Assembly (NCBI GenBank): GCA_003290165.1 | Contig: QNQO01002067.1 | Coordinates: forward strand, 62,001 to 126,000 | Direction: 5' to 3' | DNA from: Berberis thunbergii | Lineage: Eukaryota; Streptophyta; Magnoliopsida; Ranunculales; Berberidaceae | Length of the DNA: 64,000 nucleotides | Position numbers and translations under genes: made by a program | Part shown: positions 24,417 to 36,810 of the stretch, piece after piece | How positions within the stretch are numbered: the stretch's first letter is position 1 | How the letters are laid out: the number at the start of each line of letters is the position of its first letter | Notes under the pieces: model-generated | Database searches by the model: none | What the model was told of the DNA's origin: nothing | What the model saw: the letters and a program-made list of their open reading frames with translations, nothing else

Positions 24417-25374
24417 TGGAATGCAAAATCAGTTCCTATATGTTAAAAATAAAACTGTGACATGGCAAATGAAAACTGTGACATGGCAAATGAAATTAGC
24501 TTGGTTCAAGCTTGTTGATGTTTAAAAAGCTGAGGGAAATTTTCTTCTTTACCTTTTGATCTATGCAAGAGGTACTGGTGCATCCAACAATCCTACATGT
24601 TGGGTTTTGTTGAATCTGATGCTCTAGATTCAAGTCAGACTCTGACATTTGTGCGAGTATCCCATGCAATACAGAAAGGATAATTTAGCGTGCAAAAATT
24701 AAGCTAACGAAGATAAGTACATACCACCATACGTGGCATGTTTCGGCCAAGGTAGCTCACTCCTCTTCTTCTTCTCACCCTGAGTTTGGATTTCCATGTT
24801 TGAAGAAAAAACCATTAATACCTTTGAACAAGTTTCATGTAAAACTTCTATTATTGTCAAGTTATTTCTATTTTACAGTGTCCATTATATACAGTTTTTA
24901 CTGGAATTTTTTTTTTTGAATGTATTTTAAGTTTTGAATAGTCAAAATATCTGTAATTTGCTGCAATGCATTGAATGTGCTTGGCTGTATAAAACACTTT
25001 ATTTCCAGGAAAACCCAGTTGATGCAATTCTGGTTTGAAGTGTATAGCCATTTTCATGCAAGACTTTCTCATCACTTTTCTGGTTTTGTTTCTTGTTTTT
25101 CCTTTTTGGTACTTGGCAATAGTGTTTGATGTCTCAAGAGACATAAATGGGTCTCTACTCTGCTACTTCTGTCTAATAAAAAGTAGAGTGTATGGGAAGA
25201 AGGGAATATGGCTTAAGTTATTAACAGAACAAGCTGAACTTGTGCCCATTGCAATTCAAAAACTAAAAACAATGAAAATACAAAACTTAAAGCAATCAAC
25301 TTAAATCAACTAACCTTCACATATGGAATGACTTGGAGAACAGCAGACGCGCGTAGAACACGCAGCAACAGACA

Positions 25375-25446
25375 GCAAGCGTCCCAGCAGCAGCAAAACC
25401 AGCATCAGCAGCAGCAGCAACTCAGCGTAGCAGCAGCAGCATCAGC
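25375..25446 (+). repeat. CAG/CAA simple repeat
   Basis: CAGCAGCAG / CAACAG-rich tract followed by a G-rich run at 25451-25463. It could be a fragment of a captured poly-Gln exon, or a plain microsatellite. Confidence 0.7.
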
Positions 25447-25571
25447 AATTGGGGGGTGGGGGATGTATCAGAAATTTGTAGAAATGCAAATAAAATGCAT
25501 GTGTGCCTCACTATCTAAGATAAACAACTCAGGCTACATTAACTAGACATGCTACATACTCACAACTCCAC

Positions 25572-25886
25572 TCACAATTGACAAATTACAAGCTCAATCA
25601 CAACTCCGCCATTATACAACACTTGCTCCCCAGAGTTCTTCCCTCCGGTGGAGCTGGCATCTGAACCACTTGTTTCAACATTTTGAACATCCTTGTTGAC
25701 TTCTCTCAAAGATTCAGATGGGCTCCTACTCATCTCAGCTTTACCTTTGCTCTTACCCATCTCCTCATTTTGGCACGGTGAGTTTTCAGAAGTTCCCTCC
25801 TTCAAGTTGCCAAACTTTCTTGCGTTTAGGGCCACTTCCAACAGCTTTGAATCTATTTCAGCTGACATAGATGATGCATGTCCCAT
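25572..25886 (-). pseudogene. Captured exon of unknown gene
   Basis: Open minus-strand frame of about 104 residues. It reads MGHASSMSAEIDSKLLEVAL then NARKFGNLKEGTSENSPCQN, followed by a Ser/Glu/Lys-rich tail. The composition looks like a hydrophilic protein-coding exon, not random sequence. I do not recognise the family. It lies among the other captured fragments and has the same orientation. Confidence 0.45.
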
Positions 25887-26936
25887 TCTACCTTGATTAT
25901 CCTATAACAATAAAAAATCATATCAGATTTGCACATAACAAAGTTGAGAACTAAACTATTGCTGGAGAAATTTTAGGTGGATAAACTCGTCTATTCATCA
26001 AGTAATGGTAATTATTTGAATCAATTTGTGAACTTAATACTTAACCATCATTAAAAAATTTAAACAAAAGTGAAGGTTCATCAGACCCCCCAGGTGAATC
26101 ATCCAGGTTTAGGAAGCTACCAAGTGAATCTCTAATCATAAGTTTTCAAATACAATCAGCTAATAACTCAAATAAAACCTATCTAATAACTCAACCACAA
26201 GGAGAAACAAAATACAATCAGCTAATAACTCAAATAAAACCTATCTAATGACCCAGTCTCTAATCTGGTAATAGAATATGCCCCATCTCCATATAGCTTC
26301 TTTGATTGTGAACTACAGAAAATAACACATCTATTTTGTTTTTCAAATATACACAGGTCACACTCCAAATTCCAAAATGTCTCCAAATCACACTTGCCTA
26401 AAAAAGGTGTCAATGGGTCATTCCATTCTGCTGCAAAGCACACACCCCTTTGGTACTTCCAAACCTCTTTGGGAGAGGTTATCCATTGTCGTAGAGTTTG
26501 TTATGCTCTAAGTAATTGATTCAACCTAAGTCTTCTTGAAATTGTTGGAGATGAATCATGAATGAATTTGAACTGTTAGCATTTCTAGCCTGAGAAAAGC
26601 AACAAAAGGAAGCCTCTAACCTTTGAGTCCCCTTCCCCAAGAATTTCATTCTCTCTCCCTTGCTAAGGTGGTGATTTCAAGAGAACTAATTAGCAAGATC
26701 ATTTTGAAGGGCTAAACTCCGACCACCACCTGATTCTTAGGGGACATTACTCCTTTCTCCTGACCCAAATCATATATGTCAGTGGAACACTTCCTTTAGA
26801 CCTACTAGGCTACTTCAAATTGAAACACCCAAATACTACCAATATTGTCACACTTAACCACCCCGTAAAAGTGTTGTATGAACTATGAAGAATGAACACA
26901 AGGGTAAAAAATGGACATGGACACAACAGTACAACA

Positions 26937-27172
26937 CTAATAAAATTGAGACATCACTCTCCGTTTTGCACTAATGAGTAAATTTTTTATATCATGAGTA
27001 TAAACGAAAAGAGAACGACGTACCAGGCTCCTTGCCCATAAAACATAGCCACCTGCTCTATTTTTCCTCGAAACAAACACAACAGACCTGCTGTGTTTTT
27101 CCTTGAAAAATAGAGCAACTGCAGCCAATTCCTCTGCGCCTGCGCCTTGCACCTTCCAGCCATCGCTGCCCT
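26937..27172 (-). pseudogene. Possible captured exon, unrecognised
   Basis: A minus-strand open stretch (GAEELAAVALFFKEKHSRS, VVFVSRKNRAGGYVLWARS) is GC-richer than its AT-rich surroundings, and a CAG acceptor-like site lies just upstream. I cannot assign a family; it may be random. Confidence 0.3.
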
Positions 27173-27751
27173 GTTAAATTGGTCAGCTAAACAATGGAAT
27201 TTCTACCAACATGAAAGAATATTGACAAGTTTTTGCATAGATAGTGCTTGAAACTCTAACTAGTCACAATTAATTGGTCAACATCTCCCATTTTACATCC
27301 ATAGTTACTAATCAGATCACAGTTATATTTGCACAGATAGTGTTTACCTGTTTGTTTGTCTCTCTCTTTTTCAACTCTGGTAATCTAAAACAGATTACCC
27401 CTACATTAAATGTTATCATATTTTGGTTAACATTTGTGTCCTTGTCTTTGCTAGTTTTTCAAATCAAACACAAAAATTTCAAACCCTTTTTTAATTGGCA
27501 ACTATAATTCTCTTTCTGTAGAACTATATTAGTAAAACTTTGGACATATATAGGTCTACTTCAAAGATTCAATTAATTAATGCATCTTAAATCAAATAAA
27601 TATACAAGTAGAAGATAATAAAACCAATTTTATGAGGTTCCATGCATCCATAAATTCCTCTTACCGATCAAAGTACCAATGCAAAAATATAAAATACATG
27701 GAATAGTACTCTGCTGTAATTAGTACAAGACAAGGTGCAGAAAATTCCTAC

Positions 27752-27890
27752 CTAAGAGATAGTTTTGATCAGAAGTTGGAGTCCACCATGGTCGTAATTG
27801 TGTATCTTCATTGAAGGTCAACGTTTTGCTATTTATGTTCTTTGACAATTCTAGCAACTGAATACCAAAGTCCCAGTTCTCAAGAATGCA
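27752..27890 (-). pseudogene. NAA25: Captured NAA25 (NatB auxiliary subunit) exon
   Basis: A single 139-nt exon with an intact AG acceptor (27892-27891) and GT donor (27751-27750). It encodes CILENWDFGIQLLELSKNI, then NSKTLTFNEDTQLRPWWTP and TSDQNYLL. This matches the plant NAA25/TCU2 segment around the RPWWTP motif. The real protein is near 1000 residues, so it is an isolated captured exon with no sign of the flanking exons. Confidence 0.82.
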
Positions 27891-29407
27891 CTGCATGAAG
27901 CACAACAGTTTTATTTGTGTGTATCAGTGATTAAATGGTTTTATCAACAAGTCAATATTACTATATTAGTAACTAGACTAGCAACAAGGATTTGAAATAC
28001 AGGAAAGCAAATATAATATTATCAATAAGGATTGGTTATCCCTCCTGGAATTCCATTTTCATCATATCCTTTTCAAACACACTGAAAACCCAGAAAGTGA
28101 CATCTAATGCTTGAATTCAAATTATGAGGATATGAATATATGAAGCAAAACTTTTATGCTGAGAAGAGAGTTATAACATTTTCTTCTTTACCTTGAAATG
28201 TTTGTTTCCTCGAGTAAGTCAGGAAGCATATCAGATCTGCTGAAGTACAATATTTTATTGATAACAGAAAGGGCGCCATTAGTAGTCATTTTGATTACAA
28301 CTTCATTTTCATGTGGAAATCATTAGTAGTTATATGTGGGGTTATTCATCCAACCCCTACCATCACATGGATTTTATTAGTACTGTAAACCAACCAAAAA
28401 TCTATTGGCGAAAAATAAATAATTATGAGAAGAAAAAAATCACACCTAGTTGCGCCACCTCTAAAACCATGGGTTTTAGACCAATGTTTGTGAAGAGATG
28501 AATACCAACTTCTCTCACCTTTCTTCTTTAAATACCTAGTATCTTCAGTTTCTGCTTCTCCATCTTCTTGTTCTTGTCATTCTCATAATACCTGCAAAAG
28601 GAGGTAAAGAGAAGCAGCAATCAGTAGATATGGCTATCAATAAGGGATACTCTGTATTTAACCTGTGATTCACATAAATGCATCAAATTCTGATAATTAG
28701 ATTATCCACAAACAAATGCAAATATCAGTTTTGAAGAAGAAAACTTTAATAGAAAGTGTGATGAAGCTTGCCAAACAATCAATATTCAAGGAACAAAGAA
28801 CAAAGAAGAAACAAAAAAGGTTTCTTGCCATTAGAGAAATTTGGTCTAAACTGAAATATTAGAATAAAGTACTAGACTAAAAAGAATCAGATATTCCAAA
28901 CAAATTTTAGAGCTAGCCAAGCAATTATCACATTTCTGTCCATTTCTTCTTATATTAAAATTATTAATCTTCAGTATAATTTCTAACCAAGCAATTATTG
29001 TTCATCAAATAATAACAAAGTTTACTCAAAATCTACAGATCTTTCTCAAAAACAAAAAAAAATCTTCAGTATAATTTCCAAAAGCTTAAAGACTACAAAC
29101 TATTAGATCAATTTGAACAAAGAACTTGAATCCGAATCAAGAAAAGCGATTTCATTGAAATCATCTAGAATTTCTCACAAAATCAATTCAAGAGTTCCAC
29201 AAGAACTCATCAGAGGTAAGATTATAAGTAAAGTAGTACATAAACAACATCATCTCTGAGAATTTTAGAATCAAAACCTGATTGCTTCGTATGTTTCTTT
29301 GTGGGGAAGATGACCCGACCCGAACTCGAACCTCGTTTCATCACTTCTTGAGCTTTTTCCATTACAAGGGCTCACAAATGATCAAACAAAACCTTCTGAA
29401 ATCGAAG

Positions 29408-29586
29408 GAAACCTCAATCGATCTCTCCTCTACGCTGCCTCGATCTCTCCTCTGCGCTCATCTGCTCCTCAATCGATCTCTCCTCTGCTCCTCTGCCTCG
29501 ATCTCTCCTCTGCTCCTCTGCCTCGATCTCTCATCTGCGCTGCTCTGCTCCTCAATCGATCTCTCCTCTGCTCCTTTGCCTCGAAG
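29408..29586 (+). repeat. CTCGATCTCTCCTCTG minisatellite
   Basis: Seven or eight imperfect copies of a unit containing TCGATCTCTCCTCTGCTCCT, period about 21-27 bp, near the right end of CACTA-1. The open frames across it are products of the repeat, not genes. Confidence 0.85.
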
Positions 29587-29765
29587 GAAACTGTTGGGTT
29601 TCTCTCTGTGTCGAAAATCTTTCTCCCAATACCGCCCAAACTCTTTTCTATTCCCAAATTTTTTTCGCCAAAAAGCGGGAAATCTGTTTTCGCCAAAGCG
29701 GGAAGCGTGTTTTCACCAAAGCGCGAAAGTCCTCCACGCATGCGGCCCACGTGCAAAACGCTCTA

Positions 29766-30110
29766 ATTTAGCAACGGTTTTTGGCCGTTGCCCCTTATAG
29801 CCACGGTTTTTAACCGTTGCTAAATTGTTTTGATGCCACGGTTTTGAGCCGTTGCTATGATTAGCTACGGTTTATAACCGTTGCTAAAAAAATTTTGCAA
29901 CGGTTTTGGGCCGTTGCGAATACTTCCCACGGTCTGAAGCCGTTGCTAAATTTAGTAACGGTTTTAAGCCGTGCCAAATATACCAACGGTTTTAAACCGT
30001 GGTCAGGGTGTTTATTAACCACGGTTTTGAACCGTTGGTACATATTGCTACGGTGTTTGGCCGTGGCAAATTTTCCAACGGTTAAAAACCGTGGGCAGCT
30101 CGGCGTAGCT
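29766..30110. repeat. CACTA-1 right subterminal repeats
   Basis: Around ten copies of the same GCAACGGTTTT..CCGTTGC / CCGTGGC palindromes as at the left end, supporting one element with paired ends. Confidence 0.93.
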
Positions 30111-31239
30111 AAATGGCCCTTTTGGTGTAGTGACAAATGCCCCTCATCTCCTTTGCTTTTGAACTGACCGTTTTTCTTTCCATTCTTACTTAAAAGCAGG
30201 GGAGATGTATTTTCATTGATGAGCCCCGCCAAAAATAGAAGTAGAATGCTCCTGATCTTGCTGACTTATCTGTCTCTATTGATACAAGTAAATGATATGC
30301 ATGTAGAGGCTTTTGCTATTGTTGAAATGTAGTCTGCATATAGAGGTTTTTGCTGCAGATGAGATGATCTACCGGATGACTCATACATAGTCATTTCATG
30401 GGCTCTTGAACTTTGTCCAAATAGAGGATCATCCTTAGGTGACTAAAACAAGTCATGCTCTGGCATCCTAGTGATTTTACGACCCATCCACCTATAAATG
30501 TCATGTATATTTAGGTTGACCTTTCACTATTTCAGCGTGAGTTGAGGAGTCTTCATTTATCGAAGGACGCGACCCTGATTTGCTGGCTGACTTTGTTTCC
30601 CCGGTTAAGAAGGGAATGAATTCTACTATGAAATTTGCTAAGGCTTGAGCCTTTATAGTTGTCCTCAGTTGGTCGATTTTGTTGAAGGATTTGTTGAAGG
30701 ACGTGACACTGATCTGCTAGCTGACTTTGTTTCCCCGATTGAAGAGGGAATGAATTATGTTAAAGCTTGAGCCTTTAAAGTTGTCCTCAGCCGGTAGATC
30801 AAGTTTTATTGGCTCAACTCTATCGCTCATTCCATATGTTTTTGACAAGCATCCGGGAGGAAGTTGTGCCCCCAATTCTTCGCAAATGAAAACTGAGTTA
30901 ACTGCTATAGTTGAAACTGCCAAGTCGATGTATAGGTCATCACCTGGATTTGTCTGCTGATCTACTCAAGAATCAATCCAAAGCTACTGCTCTAATATTG
31001 AGACTTTGAATTTCTTTTGGAGTGGACGATGACTTCATGTCAAGTAGTGGTCTTTTTTGCTTTTATGATCCCCAAACTTTTTATATGTTTGTTTGTCTGC
31101 TGACTTATAAATATTTGCATTAAGGACACAAAAGTTGGATTGGCCTCTTTCATGAGTTTTCAATATGCTTAAGTCGGAATTGAAGCATAACTTGAGAAAT
31201 TAATTATGGATTTAAATCTATTTATCTTGGAAATTGCAC

Positions 31240-32045
31240 GGAAACATTGTGTGATCTGCTGACCATTTGACAAAACTTAAAAAGATTTAAGTAGTTCAAA
31301 GTAAGATGCTTCTATGCTCAGTGATTGATTAATTGAATTACCCACTCACAGAAAGTGACATCCTCTACTAAGGTGTGATCCTCTACTGAAGCATTTGGTT
31401 TGTGTGGTCTGCTGATCACTTGACTAAACTTAAAACGGATTTAAGTAGTCTCGAGTAAGATGCTTTTATGCATTGAATTACCCACTCACTGATAGTGTCA
31501 TCCTTTACTGAGGCATTTTGCTTGTGTGGTCTACTGACCACTTGACTAAACTTAAACGGATTTGAGCAGTCTTGAGTAAGACGTTTTTAAACATTAAATT
31601 ACCCACTCACTGAGAGTGTCATGCTCTACTGAGGCATTTTGCTTGTGTGGTCTGCTGACCAATTGACTAAACTTAAACGGATTTGAGCAGTCTTGAGTAA
31701 GAGGTTTTTAAACATTGAATTACCCACTCACTGAGAGTGTCATCCTCTACTGAGGTGTGATCCATCCTTTATTGAGGCATTTTGCTTGTGTGGTCTACTG
31801 ATCACTTAACTAAACTTAAACGGATTTAAGTAGTCTTGAGTAAGATGTTTTTATGCATTGAATTACCCACTTATGAAAAGTGTCATCCTCTACTGAGGTG
31901 TGATCCTCTACTGAGGCATTTTTCTTGTGTGGTCTGCTAACCATTTGACTAAACTTAAACGGATTTAAGTAGTCTTTAGTAAGATGCTTTTATGCATTGA
32001 ATTACCCACTCACATAGAGTGTCATCCTCTACTGAGGTGTACATA
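31240..32045. repeat. Tandem array inside the LARD
   Basis: About six imperfect units of 117-143 bp. Each contains GCTTGTGTGGTCTGCTGACC, ACTAAACTTAAACGGATTT, GAATTACCCACTCACTGAGA and GTGTCATCCTCTACTGAGG. Array and unit are non-coding, as is common for the spacer between gag and 3' LTR in LARD-type elements. Confidence 0.88.
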
Positions 32046-32659
32046 AATATTTGTATTTTTGAATGTCTTCTAATGTATGACATGTAGAACAAATTCTCGT
32101 ATTTCCCTATTTCAACTGAGGAATGTGTGTTCTTTGCTAAAAAGCAAAATAATGTATCATCTGCTATGGTATATGTAAATATTTGTTCAGATCTTTTCTT
32201 TGCAGGTCTTCTTTCATTGATGGTGGTCTCTTTGGCCAAGGTTGGTTCTTTTCGTGGAGAATTTGATTGACCGAAAAGGAGAACACTGTGTATATTTTAC
32301 CAGATGAGGAGTCTCTTGTTGAAGAGATAAAATACAATAAATAGATAAAAATACAACCAAGTTTTTCTTACATGTACATTGCATTTTTTTTTCTAAGAAG
32401 TTAAAAATGAAAAAGCTAGGACGCCTAAACTTCAATCTACTTTGTGAAATGGTCGCTTGCCACAATCATTAGATTTTTCTGCGCCGGAGAGTTTGATTGA
32501 TCGAAAAAGTAAACTTTGTGTACGTTTTATTGGCTGAGGAGTCTCTTGATGGGGAGTGTGTTCTACATCTGTTACCATTTTCTTTATCCTCTTTCTGATA
32601 TACATTTGTTTGTGCAGGTTGACTATCTTTCTCAGGTATATATATATGATGCCTTAGCA

Positions 32660-34038
32660 TTATTTTTTTCGTCATCCCACAATGCATAGCGTTCTGCCAT
32701 GGCGAAGATTTTTGTAAGAGTTTTGCCTGATTTCATGGTCAATTTGCCATACAATATGTGATCTATGGGCAGACCCTTCTTGAAAGCTAATGATGCAATT
32801 TGGTCATCACACCCATTTATGCTCGCCCGTTCTGCCTTAAATCTTTTGATGAAGTCTCAGAGAGATTCATTTGATTTTTTTCTTTATGTTGAAGAGGTAG
32901 TCAGCATGTTTTTTTATGATTTGATAGGATGAATACTTTTTTGTGAAAGTAAGGGAGAACTCTCCAAAATTGTTGATCGAAGTGTGAAACCAATCTTGGG
33001 TCACTCCTTGTAAAGTCATTGCAAATATGTTGCACATAAGTGGGTCATCATTTTTGTGTAGAGTCATGAGACTTCGAAAATGCTTCAAGTGTCTCTCAGG
33101 ATCAAAATCTCTTTTGAAATGAGTAAAAGTTGGTATGGTAAACTTTGTTGGTGGAGGATATCCTTCAATGTCATTTGTAAAAGGTGAAATGTTTACCAAG
33201 GCCACCTCTCTGTGCAAAGTATCATCTTGATTTCTCATAACTTGTAAATTCATCAACTATTCTTTGACCATTCATGCCACATCATCTACTCCCAAGGGCT
33301 TGTGTGTATCATGCTAATCGGTCGTATGGTGATTTCGATTCTGATTATCTGCGGTAGATGACTCCTCATATTCTGAATTTAATTGTGACTTACCTGCATA
33401 TGAGTGAGTTAGAGTCTCTATAGGATTCGCCTGAAGGCTTCTCTTGATTTGACGAGCCTCTGAATGTGGGACGTGAGACAAATCAGTGTAGTAATCTAGA
33501 TCTGATCCCCTGCGTTGTTCGCATCCATCTAGATTCTGTCTTCTGTGCCGACCACTTATATTGAGTGTAGTCTGCGGTCCTAGCCTTGAGTGCACGGTTG
33601 CTTGGGAGCCTAACCTTGAGAAGACTTTTGTTTGAGGTCTGAACCTTGAATGCACATTTACTCGTGGCCCTAATCTCGAATGAATGCTTCCAGAGGGATT
33701 GTTTCCCTTTGATGGGTGACTACTTCCACTTCTATGTGCATGTTCTGCTGGTAGACGGCGATGTGTCGTCTGCTTTGGTTGTTCGCTCATTAATCGCTCT
33801 ACCACCTGAGTTTGTTCTTCCAATATTTTGGTCAGATTGGCGATCTAACCTGCAAGATTTTCTTGTTGTGTCATCTCCATTTGGCTTGTGGCAGAAGGTT
33901 GCGATTTATGGTCAGCAGGCCCACTATCAGTGGTTGTCCGATCGGTAACGGCTGAACCCGTGATGACGTTGGCAGCCTAGTACGAGCAGAATACCTTGTA
34001 ACATTATTTTTGCTAGTTTGTTTTTGAATTCCCACCAT
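32660..34038 (-). pseudogene. LARD gag, broken
   Basis: The frame probably begins at ATG 34038 (MVGIQKQTSKNN). A TGA just upstream of 33870 and a TAG near 33847 interrupt it before EEQTQVVERLMSEQ. The conserved Ty3/gypsy Gag core lies at 32867-33256: KFTIPTFTHFKRDFDPERHL, LMCNIFAMTLQGVTQDWFH. It continues after a frameshift near 32870 as SLRDFIKRFKAERASINGCD and GLPIDHILYGKL to about 32660. No zinc knuckle, protease or reverse transcriptase follows. Confidence 0.88.
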
Positions 34039-34170
34039 TGTATTGAATTGAAAATAAAAGTATTTGTGAATGAAATTGAAACTGAATGAATGAATTTTTT
34101 TATTTTTTTTGTGAATGGAAAAGAGCATGCAGTGAGTTTGATTCAAGCTCTCATTGAAAGCACCAATTGG

Positions 34171-34823
34171 TGTATGCAAATTTCAGTCGGATCATGTGTT
34201 GATCACGTGGAGCAATCTGCATAAGATAGAAGTTAATTATTGACACCGGTATGGTGCGTGCCACGGGGACTCCGATGCTAAAGTTAGAACAGCGTCTTCA
34301 GAAAAATGTTTATATCTCTATATTTGAAGAGAGAATTCTGAATCAAAAAAGAGTTACCTCCAAATGGATTTGTGTTTGGCTATTTATAGAGACAGAATGA
34401 GTAAACTGCTGACAGATGAGTGAGACACGTAGCAAATTAGTGAGACACATGGCAGATGAGTGAGTCATCTGCTTGAAGGCGGTTGTAACTTCTCTTAGGT
34501 AGTTGTAATTTCTCTCAGGTAGTTGTAACTTCCGTAGATAGTTGTAACCTCCCGTTGGCGGTTATAGCTTCCTGTTTGGTAACACCTTTCTTGCACACTT
34601 GTGTATTCAGCTGAGCATGGTGGTCAGCGCTGAACACTACTCCTTTGCTGAGAAAAGAGTATTTTGCTGAACTGTATTGGGCCCAGACTTGTGCTGCATT
34701 GGGTCCAAACTTGGGTTTTCTCTTTTTGTGACTTTCATGGGTAATTATTGGGCTTATCGGGAACAACCTAAATCTTTGGGCTTCCTTATCCTGTAGGACC
34801 AAGGATTATTTTTGACTCCCACA
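34171..34823 (-). repeat. LARD 5' LTR
   Basis: 653 bp. It has an extra segment of about 40 bp (GTGAGACACGTAGC.. / GTGAGACACATGGC..) around 34418-34455 relative to the 3' LTR. Ends match the 3' LTR, and GCAAG plus resumed RPL19 sequence follow. Confidence 0.92.
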
Positions 34824-35651
<828 letters not shown>

Positions 35652-35879
35652 AAAATCCAAGAAATGAAGTGTTGAGACAATTACATCGAAGGTTGGTCGT
35701 GACGACTGATGTTTTCTGATGTGTAGAAATGACTGTTGACTAGGTTTTTGGGTTGTACCGTTATCATGTTTTTGTTCATTTATACCCAGAGAAGACCATC
35801 TTTAAAAAATTTTAAACTCTATGCAATAGTAGTTTGCTTTAAAAATAATAACAATAATAAAATAAAAAATAAAAAAACG

Positions 35880-35997
35880 AGGCCTTTAAAGATAAAAACT
35901 CCACACCCGTGGCCCGAATGGAAGGCCCAAGTCAGCGGGTGTTTAAGTTGGAGACAATATCGATGCTACCTATAGTGAACTTATATGCGCGCCAACA
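35880..35997 (+). repeat. TRIM LTR fragment
   Basis: Matches the 3' half of the LTR at 19462-19691: AAAGATAAAAACTCCACACC, GTGGCCCGAATGGAAGGCCC, GCGGGTGTTTAAGTTGGAGA, ending GCGCGCCAACA. Its last 50 bp are also the inverted complement of 20195-20257 on the other side of the RPL19 nest. Confidence 0.8.
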
Positions 35998-35999
35998 TT

Positions 36000-36495
36000 T
36001 CAGCTGCCTGATTCTGTAAATACAGCAGTTGCCATTATATGATCCATTCATTCCTTTTCAACTTCCATAAATCACTTTCTCCGTCTAAACAGCAATAGTT
36101 TTTTACTTCAGTCATTTGTATTGAGGTTTGGATTCAATCTATGTGAGAGATGCTAAGAGCGTCTTACATCTCTTACTGTTATTTGCCAAGTTTTAATTGA
36201 TAACATTCTAGGGTTTACTTTTTTACGTAAGCGGGTTGTAGAAAACCACCTTTTTGACGTTTCTAGCAATTTGTACATTCTTTGTCAACATCAAGTTCAT
36301 GACTGGTAATTTGATCCTGAAGTAAATGGGTGCTTGAGGGAAAGTTTGATAAATGAATGTGTTACTATGAAGAGCCTTCTCGCAATCTTTTTTTTTTCGT
36401 TTGAAGAAAGGGTGATTGGTTCCTTCTGATGCAGTCTAGCATCTCATAGAGAAAACCACTTATTTTTCCGTCTCTAGAGCATGTATCTTTGATCT
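36000..36495. other. Spacer, nothing recognised
   Basis: Non-coding sequence between the TRIM fragment and the MITE. No gene seen. Confidence 0.45.
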
Positions 36496-36498
36496 TAA

Positions 36499-36807
36499 CA
36501 CTACACCATATTGGCATTTTTGTAACACCCTTCAAAACAGTATCACTTTTGAAGTGTAACAATTCACCTAACAACTTTACACATTTTCACAAACAAAATG
36601 ATACAATAATAGTATCACCATGAAGAGTATCATTATAAAAGTGATACTATTCATGGTGATCCAACTTATTGTATCATTTTTTTGTGTTACTGTTTTTCAT
36701 TTTTTTGACTAAATTTAGTTTTGATTTGAAATTGTTTGGTGAATTGTAACATCTAAAAAGTGATACTGTTTTGAAATATGTTACAAAAGTGTCAATTTGG
36801 TGTAGTG
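36499..36807. mobile_element. CACTA-type MITE (copy 1)
   Basis: 309 bp with ends CACTACACCATATTGGCA and TGTCAATTTGGTGTAGTG, bracketed by TAA (36496-36498, 36808-36810). Long inverted arms (AGTATCACTTTTGAAG / CTAAAAAGTGATACTG, and GTATCACCATGAAGAGTAT / ATACTATTCATGGTGAT) would fold the whole element into a hairpin. No coding. A second copy is at 49652-49683 plus 56603-56879. Confidence 0.92.
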
Positions 36808-36810
36808 TAA

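Larger units (their letters stand above)
21025..30132. mobile_element. Pack-CACTA (En/Spm-type) transposon carrying host gene exons
   Basis: The left end CACTACACCAAAACCCC and the right end GGGCCCTTTTGGTGTAGTG.. (on plus strand ..CCCTTTTGGTGTAGTG) are inverted. They are flanked by a 3-bp duplication ACA (21022-21024, 30133-30135), the CACTA hallmark. Both ends carry dense subterminal AACGG..CCGTT repeats. In 9.1 kb I find no transposase but at least three host-gene fragments with introns (RecA, PRT6-like, NAA25), all on the minus strand. It is a non-autonomous gene-capturing element. It lies exactly at the border between the LARD 3' LTR and its internal region. Confidence 0.95.
20374..34823 (-). 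mobile_element. Gypsy-type LARD (gag only) split by a CACTA element
   Basis: Two similar LTRs (20374-21024, 651 bp; 34171-34823, 653 bp) are bracketed by a perfect 5-bp duplication GCAAG (20369-20373, 34824-34828). Coding direction is minus: the right LTR is the 5' one, beginning TGTGGGAGTC on that strand and ending GCATACA, followed by CCAATTGGTGCTTTC, a candidate primer site. Before the 3' LTR the minus strand reads AAAGGAGATGAGGGGCATT, a polypurine tract. Internal DNA (30136-34170) holds a broken gag and a tandem array but no protease, reverse transcriptase or integrase, so it depended on relatives. Without the CACTA it would be about 5.3 kb. Confidence 0.93.

Noticed and set aside
25328..25546. 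Poly-Gln open frame as a gene
   Set aside because: Only the CAG repeat makes it look coding; flanks match nothing I know.
29282..29800. 172-codon open frame near the CACTA-1 right end
   Set aside because: It is generated by the CTCGATCTCTCC minisatellite and runs into the subterminal repeats.
31240..32045. CRISPR-like repeat array
   Set aside because: Units are over 100 bp, imperfect and without unique equal-length spacers, in a plant retrotransposon.
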